NCBI GenBank assembly: GCA_950022295.1
Contig: OX465598.1
Span: forward strand, 336,983,324-337,047,323
Length of the DNA: 64,000 nucleotides
From: Bromus sterilis
Taxonomy: Eukaryota > Streptophyta > Magnoliopsida > Poales > Poaceae
Direction of reading: 5' to 3'
Shown: in pieces, positions 23,693-34,621 of the stretch
Numbering within the stretch: the stretch's first letter is position 1
Layout: each line of letters opens with the position of its first letter
The notes under the pieces: generated by a model
Databases searched by the model: none
Told to the model about the DNA's origin: nothing
Seen by the model: the letters and a program-made list of their open reading frames with translations, nothing else
Program-made: the position numbers and the translations under genes

Positions 23693-23707
23693 GCGGTATC
23701 ATGAGCT
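23693..23707 (+). other. Primer binding site (initiator tRNA-Met type)
   Basis: GCGGTATCATGAGCT directly follows the LTR end. It resembles the TGGTATCAGAGC complement of initiator tRNA-Met used by Copia elements, with mutations. Confidence 0.7.
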
Positions 23708-25040
23708 AGTATAGTGCTAGATGCAGGTTCGATCTAGAGTTCATTGTGATGAACGGGCATTGCACAAAATTTTCATTGTGCGCGATTTTTTGGTAATAGA
23801 TCTAAACGGAATCTTCTAGTTGCTTCCCCTCTAATTGCACAAGTTGATCCCTCCTGCATTGCTTGATTTTGTTACAAACATCTTGCCCCTCGGGGTCCTT
23901 CTATGCTGCTCCTGAGTATGCTGGTCGCGCGAAGATGATTTGGGTCTTGATTTTGGTGTGGAGAAATTGTGTAACAAAAGGGGCGTGTTAGATTGTTGAT
24001 CTAGCACGGAGATCACGCGTATTGACGATTGTTCAGTATTGGTCATGAGATTAAATTGTAGTCTCATGGTTGATACGCCCCGAGTGTTAATCTAGCAACT
24101 TAAAGATTGTGCTTTATGTGGTTACGTAGCTAGCAAAACGTTTTGCCTTGCAAACCCTAGCAGCCACGTAAAAGATGCAAAGAACGAGTAGAAGAACGTC
24201 TAACTTGTTTTTTCAGGAACATGTGATGTGGTATAGTCTTCGTCATGATAAAAGTTGTATGAGATGATTATACTTTGTACATGTTAAATTTTCATGACTT
24301 TCATGTCATGGTACGGCATGATGGCTGGAGCCATATGATTGTCATTTATTCAGCCTGCGTGCCAAACTTCATGTAATTTTCTTTTTATAGAATAGATGCT
24401 AGCAATAGTTGTAGTATCTACATGAAGATGATGATCATACGTCATGATGCTTGGCGACATATCGTGCGTGGAGGTGATGCTCTCCGCCAAAAGAAGATGA
24501 AGAAAGAAAAGCATGGTGCTTGGAGCTTCTTGAAGAAAAGGGCTATACCATATCACATACATTAAACTGCCTGTGATGTTAATCCTTTTCATTGCATGTT
24601 TTGATTGCGCACTAGTCGTAATTTTAATAGGATGATCTCTCTTAAAATATCAAGAAGTTCGTGTTCTCCCAACCGTGCAACCGTGTGTAATAAACGCCAC
24701 CCGAGGTGCGTCGTGTAACACGAGTACCAACGGAAAGGTAACAAAGAGGCTGGTGGATTGAGTTGTCTCCACAACAATAGCGCTTGGTTGTCTTGACGTT
24801 CTAGCTTATCCGATCTGAGCTCGGAGCACAAGTGTAGAAAGACTAATACAAGAGTCATAAGTCGGTTATGATTGGTTTAGTTAGACCTACCGGGTTGATC
24901 TCCTCCATGGCTGAGTGTTACACCGGTGGCAGGTGTATTGATCCGAATCTTGCTTACCCTAAGATCAATTTTGAGAGATATTGGTTTTAGTGGGAGCATT
25001 AGATTAAACTTGTTAAGATTAATGCAATTAATTTTGAACC
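23708..25040 (+). other. Copia 5' leader between primer binding site and gag
   Basis: About 1.3 kb without a convincing frame. An untranslated leader of this size is normal for BARE/Angela-type elements. Confidence 0.5.
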
Positions 25041-25904
25041 ATGTCTAAATCAATCTGTTTATATCGTTGTAGAGAGATGGCCCGCAACAACAATGCTTTT
25101 AGCTTAGGACCGGTGCTTGAAAAAGAGAAGCTTGCTGCAAATGGGGGCAACTATGCGGACTGGTTCCATAATCTTGGGTTTGTCCTCAAAGTTGCTAAGA
25201 AGGACTATGTTCTCAAAGAAGCTCTACCAGCCGCTCCCGCTGAGGATGCATCGCAGGACGATAAGAACGTCTATGCGACTAAAGTAGATGACCACACCGC
25301 AGTACAATGCTTGATGCTTACATGCATGGATACAGAGCTTCAGAAGCGGGTTGAGAACTTCTCCGTTGTGGACATGGTGACACAAATGAATGCTCTGTAT
25401 CGGAAGCAGGATAGAACTGAACGTTACGAGGTAACGAAGCAGCTGTGGGAATGCAAGATGGAAGAAGGTAGCTCCCTAAGCGAGCACGTGATCAAACTTG
25501 TTGGTTACGCACAGAGGCTGAATGCTCTGGGATTTGCGATCCCTACAACACTCGGCACTGACATTCTCCTTGCGTCACTCCCTCCGTCTTACAACGGCTT
25601 TATCATGAATTACAACATGAATGGGCTTGACAAGACCACAGACGAATTGTTCGCTATTCTTAAGACTGCGGAAGTATCTATGCAGAAGGATCCAAGCCAC
25701 GTGTTGGCTGTGATGAACACTACCAGTTTCAAGAAGAAGGGCAAAGGCAGAAATGCCAAGTGCGGTGGTAAGACTAAAGCTCAGGTAAAGACCAAGACTG
25801 GCCCAACTAAAGATTCTGAGTGTCACTACTACAAGAACAAGGGGCACTGGAAGAGGAATTGCAAGAAGTATCTGGGAGATCTGAAAAGTGGTCTGATCAC
25901 CTAA
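25041..25904 (+). CDS. Copia GAG polyprotein fragment (open frame)
   Basis: 287 codons are open from ATG at 25041; the family start is probably the second ATG at 25077 (MARNNNAF). The retrotransposon gag fold is recognisable by W-F near residue 41, TKQLWECKMEEG and LLASLPPSYNGF. A Lys-rich segment and a C-terminal zinc knuckle follow. In the knuckle (residues 261-274, CHYYKNKGHWKRNC) the second Cys of CCHC is Tyr, so zinc binding is probably lost. A stop ends the frame soon after the knuckle. No intact protease, integrase or RT follows, so this is gag of a non-autonomous or decayed element. Confidence 0.75.
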   Translation: MSKSICLYRCREMARNNNAFSLGPVLEKEKLAANGGNYADWFHNLGFVLKVAKKDYVLKEALPAAPAEDASQDDKNVYATKVDDHTAVQCLMLTCMDTELQKRVENFSVVDMVTQMNALYRKQDRTERYEVTKQLWECKMEEGSSLSEHVIKLVGYAQRLNALGFAIPTTLGTDILLASLPPSYNGFIMNYNMNGLDKTTDELFAILKTAEVSMQKDPSHVLAVMNTTSFKKKGKGRNAKCGGKTKAQVKTKTGPTKDSECHYYKNKGHWKRNCKKYLGDLKSGLIT

Positions 25905-28208
25905 AGTATAAATAAGTTATACTAAGTTAATAGACAATTTCATTATTTCATCTTCATAGGTATAATTGATACCATATCGATTGCTAATGGTTCGCAAATC
26001 GGTACAGGGAATTCTCAGAATCCAAAGGAGAATAACGAATGAAGTGCAAGTCCGAGTCGGAAGTGGTGCCCAAGTCACCCAAGGCCGTCGGCGTTCGTCT
26101 ATCAAGATTTATCTTAGAGTTTGAATAAAAGTTATTTAATTCAGAGGTCGTGTAAGACATTAATATCGTATTATGCCGTCTGCACGGTGGATGTGTTACC
26201 ATGTTTTGAATAATGGTTGTTCGAAAATTATCACTCTCTGAATGTCACCCTTCGTGGTGAATTATTTAAGTTGAAATCTTGATGTTATGTCTATCTTCTT
26301 GATTGCTAAATAAATTAAGTTATGTGATGATAATGCCATTATTGTAATAGCATAAATGACTTAGTCGCATTAGAAGAAAGGGCATGCAGAAGTTTCATAT
26401 CGATGAAATCATTCAATCTCTTGACTTTGACTCATTTGACACATGCAATGTTTTTCTAATAGACAAGATCATTGATTAAATGAATTGTTCAAGTGTTGAG
26501 TAAACTATTGGTAATAACACATATCGATGTGTGAAGATCCAATAAATAGTACTTTACATAAAACTTTGTGAAGATGACTTGTATAGATATACCGATATTT
26601 AGACAAGACATAAAATCTGAAATTTTGAATATGTTCAAAACCGTTTCAACACAAAGAGGATCATGATCACACATAGATCAAATATTTGACGATCTGATCG
26701 TAAAATAAATGAGTTAAAGAATTTAGCAAACACTATCGAGTGTATGAAGTCAGTTCATAAACTAGCGTCACCTGAAACCCCGTATAGCTACGGAGTATCT
26801 TGACGCATAACCAAGCCCTATATGACATATTGGAATTAAAATCGTTTTCTACCCTGAATTCCAGCATGACATAGTGAGGTCGGTGATGAACTTAAGTCAC
26901 ACTCCTATTTACTATACTTCTTAACGCTTTTGAGAAACCACTTACGAACTAAATAGAGCATCGTCATATGATTGATGAGAACTCCAATTGTTGTTTCATA
27001 ATTTCGGAGATGTATTTAGAATATACTCGATCCCGAATATAAGTATTGTAGAAACATCATGTTACGAACAACACTTCCACTACCATACCCGGGAAAAATG
27101 TTTATCACGGGACATGGGATTCTTGAGAAAATTACTCTCTTGAAACAATTAAGTGAGAGTACTAATAGCTTGATAATTATTACATTGAATCATTTGGTTC
27201 TACGGAATGAAACTCAGAAACTCGTTCTAGAGATAAACTCTGTGACCAAACCAGAAATTCCTACATTTGATAAAACTCTTAAATGTGTTCAAGAGATGAA
27301 ATGATCAAGTCCTATGATGTATCACACAGCTTTTTAAATTCACGTTGGACCAAGGTGGTTCTATAGTGTGATAAACCTGTGAACTACAAGAAACCATGAC
27401 GAACACTAACTCCACTGGATGGCTTAAAAACCATAAAAACTATATGAAAGCCATCCAAATCAAGTTGAGAACTTGGTAAAACCCTCCTAAGGATACCTGA
27501 TCATTAGAGTGGATTTGACTTTCATAGATATGAACATAGACGATAAGCTTCATCGATGATATTGCTTAACTTATCGTAAAATAAAGTTTTTCGATAGAGT
27601 TCAAAAGGTTGACTACAATATGTGTAGTGATGCAAATGTTCATATGGAAAATTACTAATAATCGCAACATACTTCCGAAGTATGACATATGGATTTTTTC
27701 TTCTGAGAAAATTAAACAAAGGGTGTATGCATGATACAACCTGAAAGGATTTAATGATCTATACGATATTAGTAAAAGTGAGAATGTTTCAAAGATCAGT
27801 CTATAGTTGAAGCAAATATCACAGAGAGCTGGAGTAATAGTTTTTGATGAAGTTATAAAAGTTATTATTTCATCAATAATCATATAAGATATGGGATTAA
27901 GTGGGAGCACGATTCTAATCATATATGTGAATAACACATGAGTGATTGAGAATAAATATTTTAGCAAAATAAAGCACTAAGGTATTGGATGTCCTAAAAG
28001 TGCAACAAGCACCAAAGTAATCTAAATAGTAGATTAGTTCTCCTAAAGTACCTCAGATGAAGAAAAGTTCCATGCGGAAGACTAAAGAGTTCATTACAAA
28101 TAGATGAAAGAAAGTTTCATGATGATTTGTAATATTTTAATCGGTCTTTAACTAAGTAGCAAAGTAGGATGTTGAAAATTGTTTTTCAAGCTAAGGCACA
28201 TAGCGGGA
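25905..28208 (+). pseudogene. Decayed Copia pol region
   Basis: AT-rich sequence without a long frame. Short stretches such as the segment around 26960-27060 resemble BARE/Angela integrase-RT DNA. No catalytic motif could be read. The segment is far shorter than a full Copia pol (about 3 kb), so deletions are likely as well as point decay. The apparent frames here (for example 27059-27304) are too short and featureless to call. Confidence 0.4.
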
Positions 28209-29812
28209 TTTCCTGTTCATAGGGCATTGGAAATGATGGTAACACATGGGAGCACATTGTTGCCAGAAAAAGGGTGCTGAACCGACCCAATTGTATGATT
28301 TACTTTGAGATCACATCGTTTCCATGTTATAAGTAAAATCATCTAAACTTAATATGCATGTGTCCTTCATGACCATAAGAATGTTTCGTAACTTCATACC
28401 GGAGGGTGGGTTTTGACACTGTCCCAACACCACCCGTAATAGGCGTGGCAATAACGGCTTTGATCACTCACACCCGAAAGTGTGTCAAGGGACTTAACGA
28501 TTCGAGTTGGGAATTTGCTCCTCTAACGATGGAGAGATACTTCTGTGGGCCCTCTCGGTATTATTGCATCCAACATCGTCTGGCCAGACACTGTGAATTG
28601 ATCACAAGGTATACCGGAATACTAAACGAGAAAACTGGAACAAAAACAGGAAGGAGGATGACATGGTATAATGGTTAATGGTTAATCATGCGGATACCTA
28701 ATAGATCTCACCTCAGGTTTTGTATAGTATCGTGAAGCAAATAAGACTAGCATGTTAATCTTGTGGTTCACTCGAATTTATATTCGTGTAGGTACGGGAA
28801 CCGTTATGGGTGTCCATGGCTCCGCTATCGGTTATTGTTCCGCGAGAAAGTCAGTTTCCGGTTCATGTCTGTATCCTACCGAACCTATGGGGTCACACAC
28901 TTAAAGGTAGATGATCTGTAGAGTATTAGAGTGATAGGAGCGTGTATTTATCACACCGCGAAAGTCTCGGAGTGATCGAGTTATAATCGATGAGAAAAAC
29001 CGGAACTGTTTCGGGGACCCGGTAAAGTACCGGGAAGAGTTTTAAGAAAACCGGGTAAAACCGGAGTGCCGGAAAAGTTCCGAATTGGTCTAGATATATT
29101 TAATATTCATTTATTATGTATTTCGAAAAGGTTTCGGAATTAATTTAATGAATTTAATATCAATGGGCTCCCTCTCACTTGGAAGGCCCAAGTGGGGAGG
29201 GAGCACTTGGGCCAAAGGAGCCTAAGAGGGGAGGGCGCCTTGGGGGAGCTTCCAGGAAGCTTCCCCCCTCCCCCTTGGCGCATCCCTAAGGGAGGGGAAA
29301 CCCTAGGGCGCCACCCCTAGGGCTGCCCCCTCCTCCAAGATGGCTCCCCTCCCCCTCCCCCTATAAATAGAGGAGGTGGGGGCATCCCTGCAACACACAA
29401 TTCAGATTGCTCTCCGCTGAAGGGCTGCCCCCTCTCTCTCTCCGTCTCATTAGATCCAATCTCCACCCTCCCCAAGGGCTGCTCCTCCCTCCTCTCTACT
29501 CCGGTGGCGCCGAGCTCTGGACGGCGGAGCCCTGCCGGATCATCTACACTGTACGTGTGGATCAACCGTAGAGAGATCGTACGTTCGATCTTTGTTCGAG
29601 GGACTCCACGGTGATTAGATTTGTTCGTGGGATTGTTCATCTTCACGCTTCTTCAACTCTCCATCAACATCTTCCGCTGCGAGAGAGTGCATCCGTTGAA
29701 CGGTTGCAAAAAGGTAACAAGATCGATATTCTCATCTGCATCTTCCTAGATCCGTTCTTGGGTTTGGTTTCGTAGTGCCGATTTTTTTTGTTTTCTACTC
29801 CGATTCCCAACA
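28209..29812 (+). mobile_element. Copia LTR (3' LTR), 5'-truncated
   Basis: It is collinear with 22091-23692 and with the first LTR, but begins at TTTCCTGTTC, lacking about 225 bp of the LTR 5' end. It ends CGATTCCCAACA at 29812. It differs from the 5' LTR by scattered substitutions and a few indels, so the insertion is not recent. TATA box at 29362-29369. Confidence 0.85.
29362..29369 (+). promoter_or_regulatory. TATA box of Copia 3' LTR
   Basis: TATAAATA in the same context as in the two other LTR copies. It points toward the small HSP region, 4.3 kb upstream of the HSP TATA. Confidence 0.55.
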
Positions 29813-30100
29813 ATAACATATGAAGTGATAAAAATATAGCATGAAGAAGGACGGACTAATTATTGTTGATGGAGAAGGGGATGCACGGGGGCATCCCAAG
29901 ATTAGATGCTTGAGTCTTTTTGGATATTTCTTGGATATTTGTGGCTAGTGTGTGGTTTCTGTTCGATCTCTGATCCTCACTGTTCCATGGTGTTGATCCT
30001 CTGTTACTTAGGTGTTTGACGGAACATGCCTTCAGATTCCCGTGGTGACTTTTTTTTTGCGGGTACGGATTTCCGTGGTGACTTGACAAACGAAACATAA

Positions 30101-30599
30101 GGGCTCTCCCAATGCATTGTTTCTTAGCACAATATCATAGGAGCAATTTAAACTTAAGATACAACTCCTACAATGCATTGTTTCTTAAAGGTTGTATCTT
30201 ATTTAATGACTTTATCCCCATGCATAAATGTGATTGGTCTAATCATGCTTTTTGCATATGGCCACGTGCAAGGGTTGTATCTTAGCTACTACCTCCGTCT
30301 CAGTTTATAATGTATGCGCGTATCCCTAGATCGTCAATTTAACCAACATAAAATAAGATCTATGTTATAAAAAATATATCATCGTAAACTTCAGATGTTA
30401 TATTTTCAAATGACATAATTTTTATAATATAGATCTTGTGTTATATTGATTAAATTAGCAATCTAGGGATACGCGCGCGCCCTGTAAACTGTGACGGAGG
30501 TAGTAAGAAACAACCTCCCTCTCTTTCTTCATTAAATAGTATGCCACATAAGCAAAATGCCTATGATTACGTGCTAAGATACAAGTATTGTGAGTGCCC
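30101..30599. mobile_element. Tourist-like (PIF/Harbinger) MITE with TAA duplication
   Basis: It begins GGGCTCTCCCAATGCATTG and ends with the inverted form (CAATACTTGTATCTTAGCAC on the complementary strand lies in the right terminal repeat). TAA flanks both sides (30098-30100, 30600-30602). The paralogous segment at 34731-34762 has one TAA and no insertion, which proves the boundaries. Without the nested Stowaway the element is 282 bp. Confidence 0.9.
30289..30503. mobile_element. Stowaway MITE nested in the Tourist MITE
   Basis: Termini CTACCTCCGTCTCAGTTTA and inverted TAAACTGTGACGGAGGTAG, flanked by TA at 30287-30288 and 30504-30505. Its interior is a long near-palindrome (GCGCGTATCCCTAGAT ... 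ATCTAGGGATACGCGC type). It interrupts a TATCTTAGC/TAAGAAAC continuum of the Tourist element. Confidence 0.9.
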
Positions 30600-30638
30600 T
30601 AAGAGTAGCAATATGCACCAAGAAATTACGTGGTTGTC

Positions 30639-30892
30639 TACTCCCTTCGTTCCGGTGTATAGGATTTATTAGGAGTTGCATCGCAACCAAGGTAAATGAC
30701 TATCGACTATAAAAATCAACTAGCCTATTCAATTAGCATCAGTTTGATTAATTAGCCTATTCAATATGGCATGCAAATGGACGTTGAGATCCACAACAAT
30801 GCTACTTTCCTCCAATTAGTATTTTAACTTTTGCATGGACCTGAGATTAGAGGGGATGCATGCGGTGAGGAGTAAATGGAACGGAGGAAGTA
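30639..30892. mobile_element. Stowaway-type MITE
   Basis: TA-CTCCCTTCGTTCC on the left and GGAACGGAGGAAG-TA on the right, about 250 bp. It sits directly beside the direct repeat upstream of the small HSP gene. Confidence 0.75.
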
Positions 30893-31788
30893 GTACATAT
30901 CTTGGGAGCCACTATGATCAATCACTAATATCCTGCAATTCTGATGCATCTCTTCATAGCAAGGAAAATCTACATTGTTCAGTAAATTCTCAGTAATATT
31001 TGATAGGCACACTACCAAAATTAATAATTTTAGTTTAGTTCATGAACATGGAAGGAACTTCCATGCGAGCATGTAAAGGTAAAGAGCTTCCTCGTCATAG
31101 CACAATCATAATAAGGACTTTGCATTGTTGTTTGCTATTTTACCTTATTTTTTAGGAACATCCTTTGTTCAGAACTTGAAGCTTGCTTCTTCAGGTCAGT
31201 TGAGGCTCTGTAGTTCTCACAAATACATTAGAGCATCTGCTCCAGCGTCGCGCGCTAAAAACAATTTACAGCGCGAAAATAGCGTTTTAGAGCGTGCGCC
31301 AGCAGGTGTGGCCGTGTGGCACGTTTACGAGGGCAATTCTCAGAAATGACAACCAATAGCAGTTGCTCTCGTAAAAGGGACAACCTGAGATCTGTTCTCA
31401 ACAAGTGTTCTTTGTCGAAAGCTAAGCTCTTGGAAAAGATAAATTCGTTACCTAGGTAGTGTAATCATAATTCCGAGCGGCCTCTCGGAACATATTTTTT
31501 TGAAAGAAATTTGAATTTTGTAAGTGTATTTCGAGAGCACGAACTCTCGAAAAATGTATCACACGTGTCATAGCCTGAGAAGTGGTTTCTTTTTTCCAAG
31601 AGGGCACTTGGAACTCATGTCACAGAACCGTTAAACAACTGACGGGCATGTTTAGATGCTGAGATTAATATTTTAGTTCTCGATATTGGTGTCTAGACTC
31701 TAGAGGTTGAGACTTATATTTCAGTTCTCAGAATAGGTGTTAGTTGCTGTGCCCCAGTGTGGCCGAGTAATTTTTTACGGGAACACAG
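30893..31788. other. Spacer without gene; small inverted repeats
   Basis: No supported gene. TTAGAGCATCTGCTCCAGC at 31229 is the typical start of another MITE group whose far end was not found. TTTCGAGAG (31529-31537) and CTCTCGAAA (31544-31552) form a 9-bp inverted repeat. Confidence 0.4.
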
Positions 31789-31802
31789 AAAACAAGTGCT
31801 TA

Positions 31803-33088
31803 CGAATCTGAAAAAGATGCCCCTCCCTCTCGCCCCCGCGTCGCTCCTCATGGGTGACTCGGGCGGCCCAAACCCTAGGCCGCCGCCACTCTCCTCCCCT
31901 TCTCTCCCTCCACCTCCTCGCCTCCGGAGATCGCCGCCGGCTCGCCGCGCGGCTGCCGGTGAAGGGGGCGGCGAGGATCTGGCGACTTCTTGGTTGGAGG
32001 GCTGCGCCCCCAGGGCGACAGCTTCGGCCGGTGGTGCGCGGCGCCCTCCTGTGCGGAGGGAGGCGCCGGCGGGTTCTGGTGGGCGGCCTCCATGCCTGTG
32101 CGGGCAGCGTGGAGACCGCGATTGAAGGTGCAACGGCGGCTCCTCGCAGGTCATCGCCCCCCTCCTCTGAAGAAGCTTCACCTCCGGCCAGATCTACTCC
32201 GATCCGCGCTGATGCTGGCACTCGGTGGCTGCTGCTGCCGTCTCGTGGTGTCGGTTGGCCGGATCTGCGTTTGGGCGAGGTTCCAGGGGAAACCCTTGGC
32301 CGGCACGGCGGCCTCCCCAAAGTCGACGCCTTGGCGCCGATCCCCTTCTTGGAGGCTTTGGGGTGGCATCTCTCCCTCCGCCTCCTCCTTGAGCTCCGGC
32401 GAAAGCCGGTAATCCCCTGTGATGGGCGACCGTGGCACCTTGGTGGCGTTCCCTTCCTGAAGGCGGCGGCCGGGGTGTGCTCTTGGCAGTGGAGTGGTGG
32501 TGCCTTGGATCCGAAGCATGGCGGCCTGCTCTTCCAGCTTCATCATGTCCGGTCTTCTTCACGGTGGTGCTCCTCCGATCGGCAGCTTGTGACCCGCGCT
32601 TCGTTCTGCCACGGTCGGCCTTGGCTCGTGTGGTTTCCCCCTGTTGTTCGTGGGTCAGTGCTGATTGTGTGTTCTATGGAGGCTCAGTAACATTGAGTTG
32701 GGCTCAGTGGTAGCCTCTTCGCCGTTCGCCGGTGCGGCACCCATCGAGCCTGGGTGAAAGGATAGTGGCCCTTTGCGACGGTGGAGCCAGCTCTAGTGTT
32801 GTCCAAGTTTGGCATGTGGCCGGAGACGACGCTCAATGCTTGCATCGGTGTGGCCTTCCTTCCGGGCGATTAGTTGGCTAGTTGGTGTAGGCGTAGTGCT
32901 TGTCGTTGGCAGCAGCTTTTGTTGTTGCCTTGGGCTGTTCTTCCTAGTTTCATGTAACTTTTTTTCCGCTTTGCTCCCATCTCCTCTGTTTGAGGTGTGC
33001 TTGTAATCCTGGCCGGTTGATGGCTTTGTTAATTCAAAATCGGGCTAGGTTCGAGCTCTTCTCGGGCTGGACCGATGTCTTTTATCTT
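31803..33088 (+). mobile_element. Short non-LTR retroelement with 14-bp target duplication
   Basis: AAAACAAGTGCTTA is present at 31789-31802 and 33089-33102. Between them lies a GC-rich part starting near GACTCGGGCGGCCCAAACCCT and a 3' part with GGCTTTGTTAATTCAAAATC, a phrase typical of plant LINE 3' ends (recalled). The long open frame at 31854-32690 encodes only Arg/Leu/Gly-rich low-complexity protein in GC-rich DNA, with no domain. The element seems to be a 5' region joined to a 3' end with the coding middle missing. A related one is at 46234-47959. Confidence 0.7.
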
Positions 33089-33102
33089 AAAACAAGTGCT
33101 TA

Positions 33103-33655
33103 TTCTTGGTGTGCTATGTTGTTGGCGAGAGCCTGTCTTTTGGCTCTTGACATACTACGAAGCACTTGGCATAAACGATTTTTCCTTGTAGTGACACGAC
33201 ATCAATGGGGAAGTCCATGTAGGGATTAGAAATGAGCCGTATCCTCGGCGCGATTGGGAGGGGTGGGGCTGCTTCTAGTTTTCATTAGGGGCTTTGGATA
33301 GAGTTCGTATTGGAAATAGTTGCTTCGTTAGTTCTGTTCTTGTAGGAGACAGAATCAGTTTAAACATTGGACTCTTATTAGTCTCTAGGTAGACTAGGAA
33401 GGAATAGTATTGCGTGAGAGATTCAGTTTAGACATTGTGCCTCCTGGTTTCCAGATAGAATAAGTCCTTAGGAGGAACAGGAACGGATCGAACACGAACC
33501 CAATGAGGTACGGCTCAAAAACAAAAGGAACCCTCCTAGGGCTAGGAGGGGACGTACGTACGTATAGGTAAAGGCATAGAGATAGAATAGATTTGAACAA
33601 AGTAGTACTAGTATTACTTATCTTGTACTCTAACTCTATCCCAACTTAATACTCC
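33103..33655 (+). other. Region upstream of the small HSP gene
   Basis: No gene. Four GAAC words lie in direct orientation at 33475, 33481, 33490 and 33496, but I see no perfect alternating nGAAnnTTCn heat-shock element. Confidence 0.4.
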
Positions 33656-33663
33656 TATATATA
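33656..33663 (+). promoter_or_regulatory. TATA box of the small HSP gene
   Basis: TATATATA, about 30 bp upstream of a plausible start near 33690 and about 200 bp upstream of the coding start. Confidence 0.6.
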
Positions 33664-33757
33664 TGTGTGTCCTGAGGGTCGTCAAATCAATCCAACGCAC
33701 ACGAACATCGAAAAGTTCAGCCCATCATCGATCGATTTTAGAGCTTCTTCTCACAGG

Positions 33758-33843
33758 GTATGTATATCTTCTTTAGGTTCGCTTTAACATCGTGAGGCAA
33801 ATCGGGGTTCTGATCACTGCTTTTGCCGTTGTTGATTATGCAG
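33758..33843 (+). other. Probable 5'-UTR intron of the small HSP gene
   Basis: The donor CAGG|GTATGTATAT and the acceptor TTGATTATGCAG with a pyrimidine-rich stretch give an 86-bp intron. Organelle small HSP genes usually have an intron between transit-peptide and mature-protein coding parts, so this intron may be that one with exon 1 changed. Inferred from splice signals only. Confidence 0.5.
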
Positions 33844-33858
33844 ACGTGTGTGCTCGCC

Positions 33859-34251
33859 ATGCCGACCAGCCTAGGTCTGCTGCTGTCCATGATGGAGGAC
33901 CTTGCACCTCCGACCGGCCTCGCCTTCACTGCTGGGGCGCCACGGCTCGGACGGTGGGTGACCAAGGAGGACGACGACGCGGTGTACCTCAAGTTCCCGA
34001 TGCCGGGGCTGGGAAAGGAGCACGTCAAGTTGAGCGCGGAGAAGAACATCCTGGTGATCAAGGGCGAGGGCGACAACGACGGCGACGACCACTCCGCGGC
34101 GCTGAGGTACAGCCGCCGCATTGCGATACCCGCTGACGAGTTCAAGATGGACAAGATCAAGGCCGAGATGAAGAACGGCGTGCTCTATGTGACCGTCCCC
34201 AAGATCAAGGAGGAGGAGCGCGAGGACTTTTTCCAGGTGAAGGTCGAGTAG
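33859..34251 (+). CDS. Small heat-shock protein, organelle-type, without transit peptide
   Basis: 130 aa with an alpha-crystallin domain: RWVTKEDDDAVYLKFPMPGLGKEHVK (residues 32-57, shown in two parts: RWVTKEDDDAV and YLKFPMPGLGKEHVK), NILVIKGEG (63-71), then MKNGVLYVTVPK (104-115). Small HSPs bind unfolding proteins and keep them refoldable. The MPGLGKEHVK and AEMKNGVL wording fits the mitochondrial/chloroplast class, whose members carry a transit peptide encoded upstream. Here the sequence upstream shows a likely donor (GTATGT at 33758) and an acceptor (TTATGCAG ending 33843), and the first in-frame ATG after it is 33859. The inferred 5' exon has no ATG, so the product would start just before LGLLLSMMEDL and lack targeting. 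Frame is intact; expression is unknown. An alternative start at 33823 would lie in the putative intron. Confidence 0.8.
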   Translation: MPTSLGLLLSMMEDLAPPTGLAFTAGAPRLGRWVTKEDDDAVYLKFPMPGLGKEHVKLSAEKNILVIKGEGDNDGDDHSAALRYSRRIAIPADEFKMDKIKAEMKNGVLYVTVPKIKEEEREDFFQVKVE

Positions 34252-34621
34252 GGACTAGGGAGACACGGATCGAGTAGTAGTAGTAGTAGTAGTAATCGTC
34301 CTAGTGGTACGTAGATGGGTCAAGTCGAGTAGTGGTAGTGCTTATGGAAGATGGCCGATGCTAGGGTTTATTTGGTTATGTGTACGTGGTGTCTTTGCCT
34401 TGTTTTGCTTCTTTGATCGTCTTGGATCGTGGTCTGTTGGTGAAGTTGGTCATGAACTCGTGTTAATTTCCTCAAGTTTAGCATATAATGAACTAGTTTT
34501 GTGGTGAAATTGGTCATGAAACTTTGTTCATCTCCTCAAGTTTGGTATATGATGAACTGATCTGATGGTGAAATTGATGACAGTTTTTTGCTGCTTTCCT
34601 CAAGTTAGACTGATTTGAGGT
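34252..34621 (+). other. 3' region of the small HSP gene
   Basis: Begins with an AGT trinucleotide run (34276-34292). Phrases such as GAAATTGGTCATGAA and CCTCAAGTTT recur two or three times in diverged form between 34440 and 34610. No gene. Confidence 0.4.

Larger units (their letters stand above)
29943..30627 (+). repeat. Direct repeat, copy 1 (interrupted by MITE)
   Basis: The segment with TCTGATCCTCACTGTTCCAT, GGAACATGCCTTCAGATT and AGAGTAGCAATATGCA recurs at 34622-34762. Copy 1 contains an extra ~32-bp duplication with a T9 run (30053-30085) and the MITE insertion 30101-30599. The two copies bracket the small HSP gene. Confidence 0.85.

Noticed and set aside
31854..32690. 278-codon plus-strand open frame
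   Set aside because: GC-rich DNA with long open frames on several strands at once, low-complexity Arg/Leu protein, no domain, and it lies inside a target-duplication-bounded retroelement.
33475..33499. Four GAAC words as a heat-shock element
   Set aside because: They are in direct orientation and not the alternating nGAAnnTTCn pattern; no convincing element.
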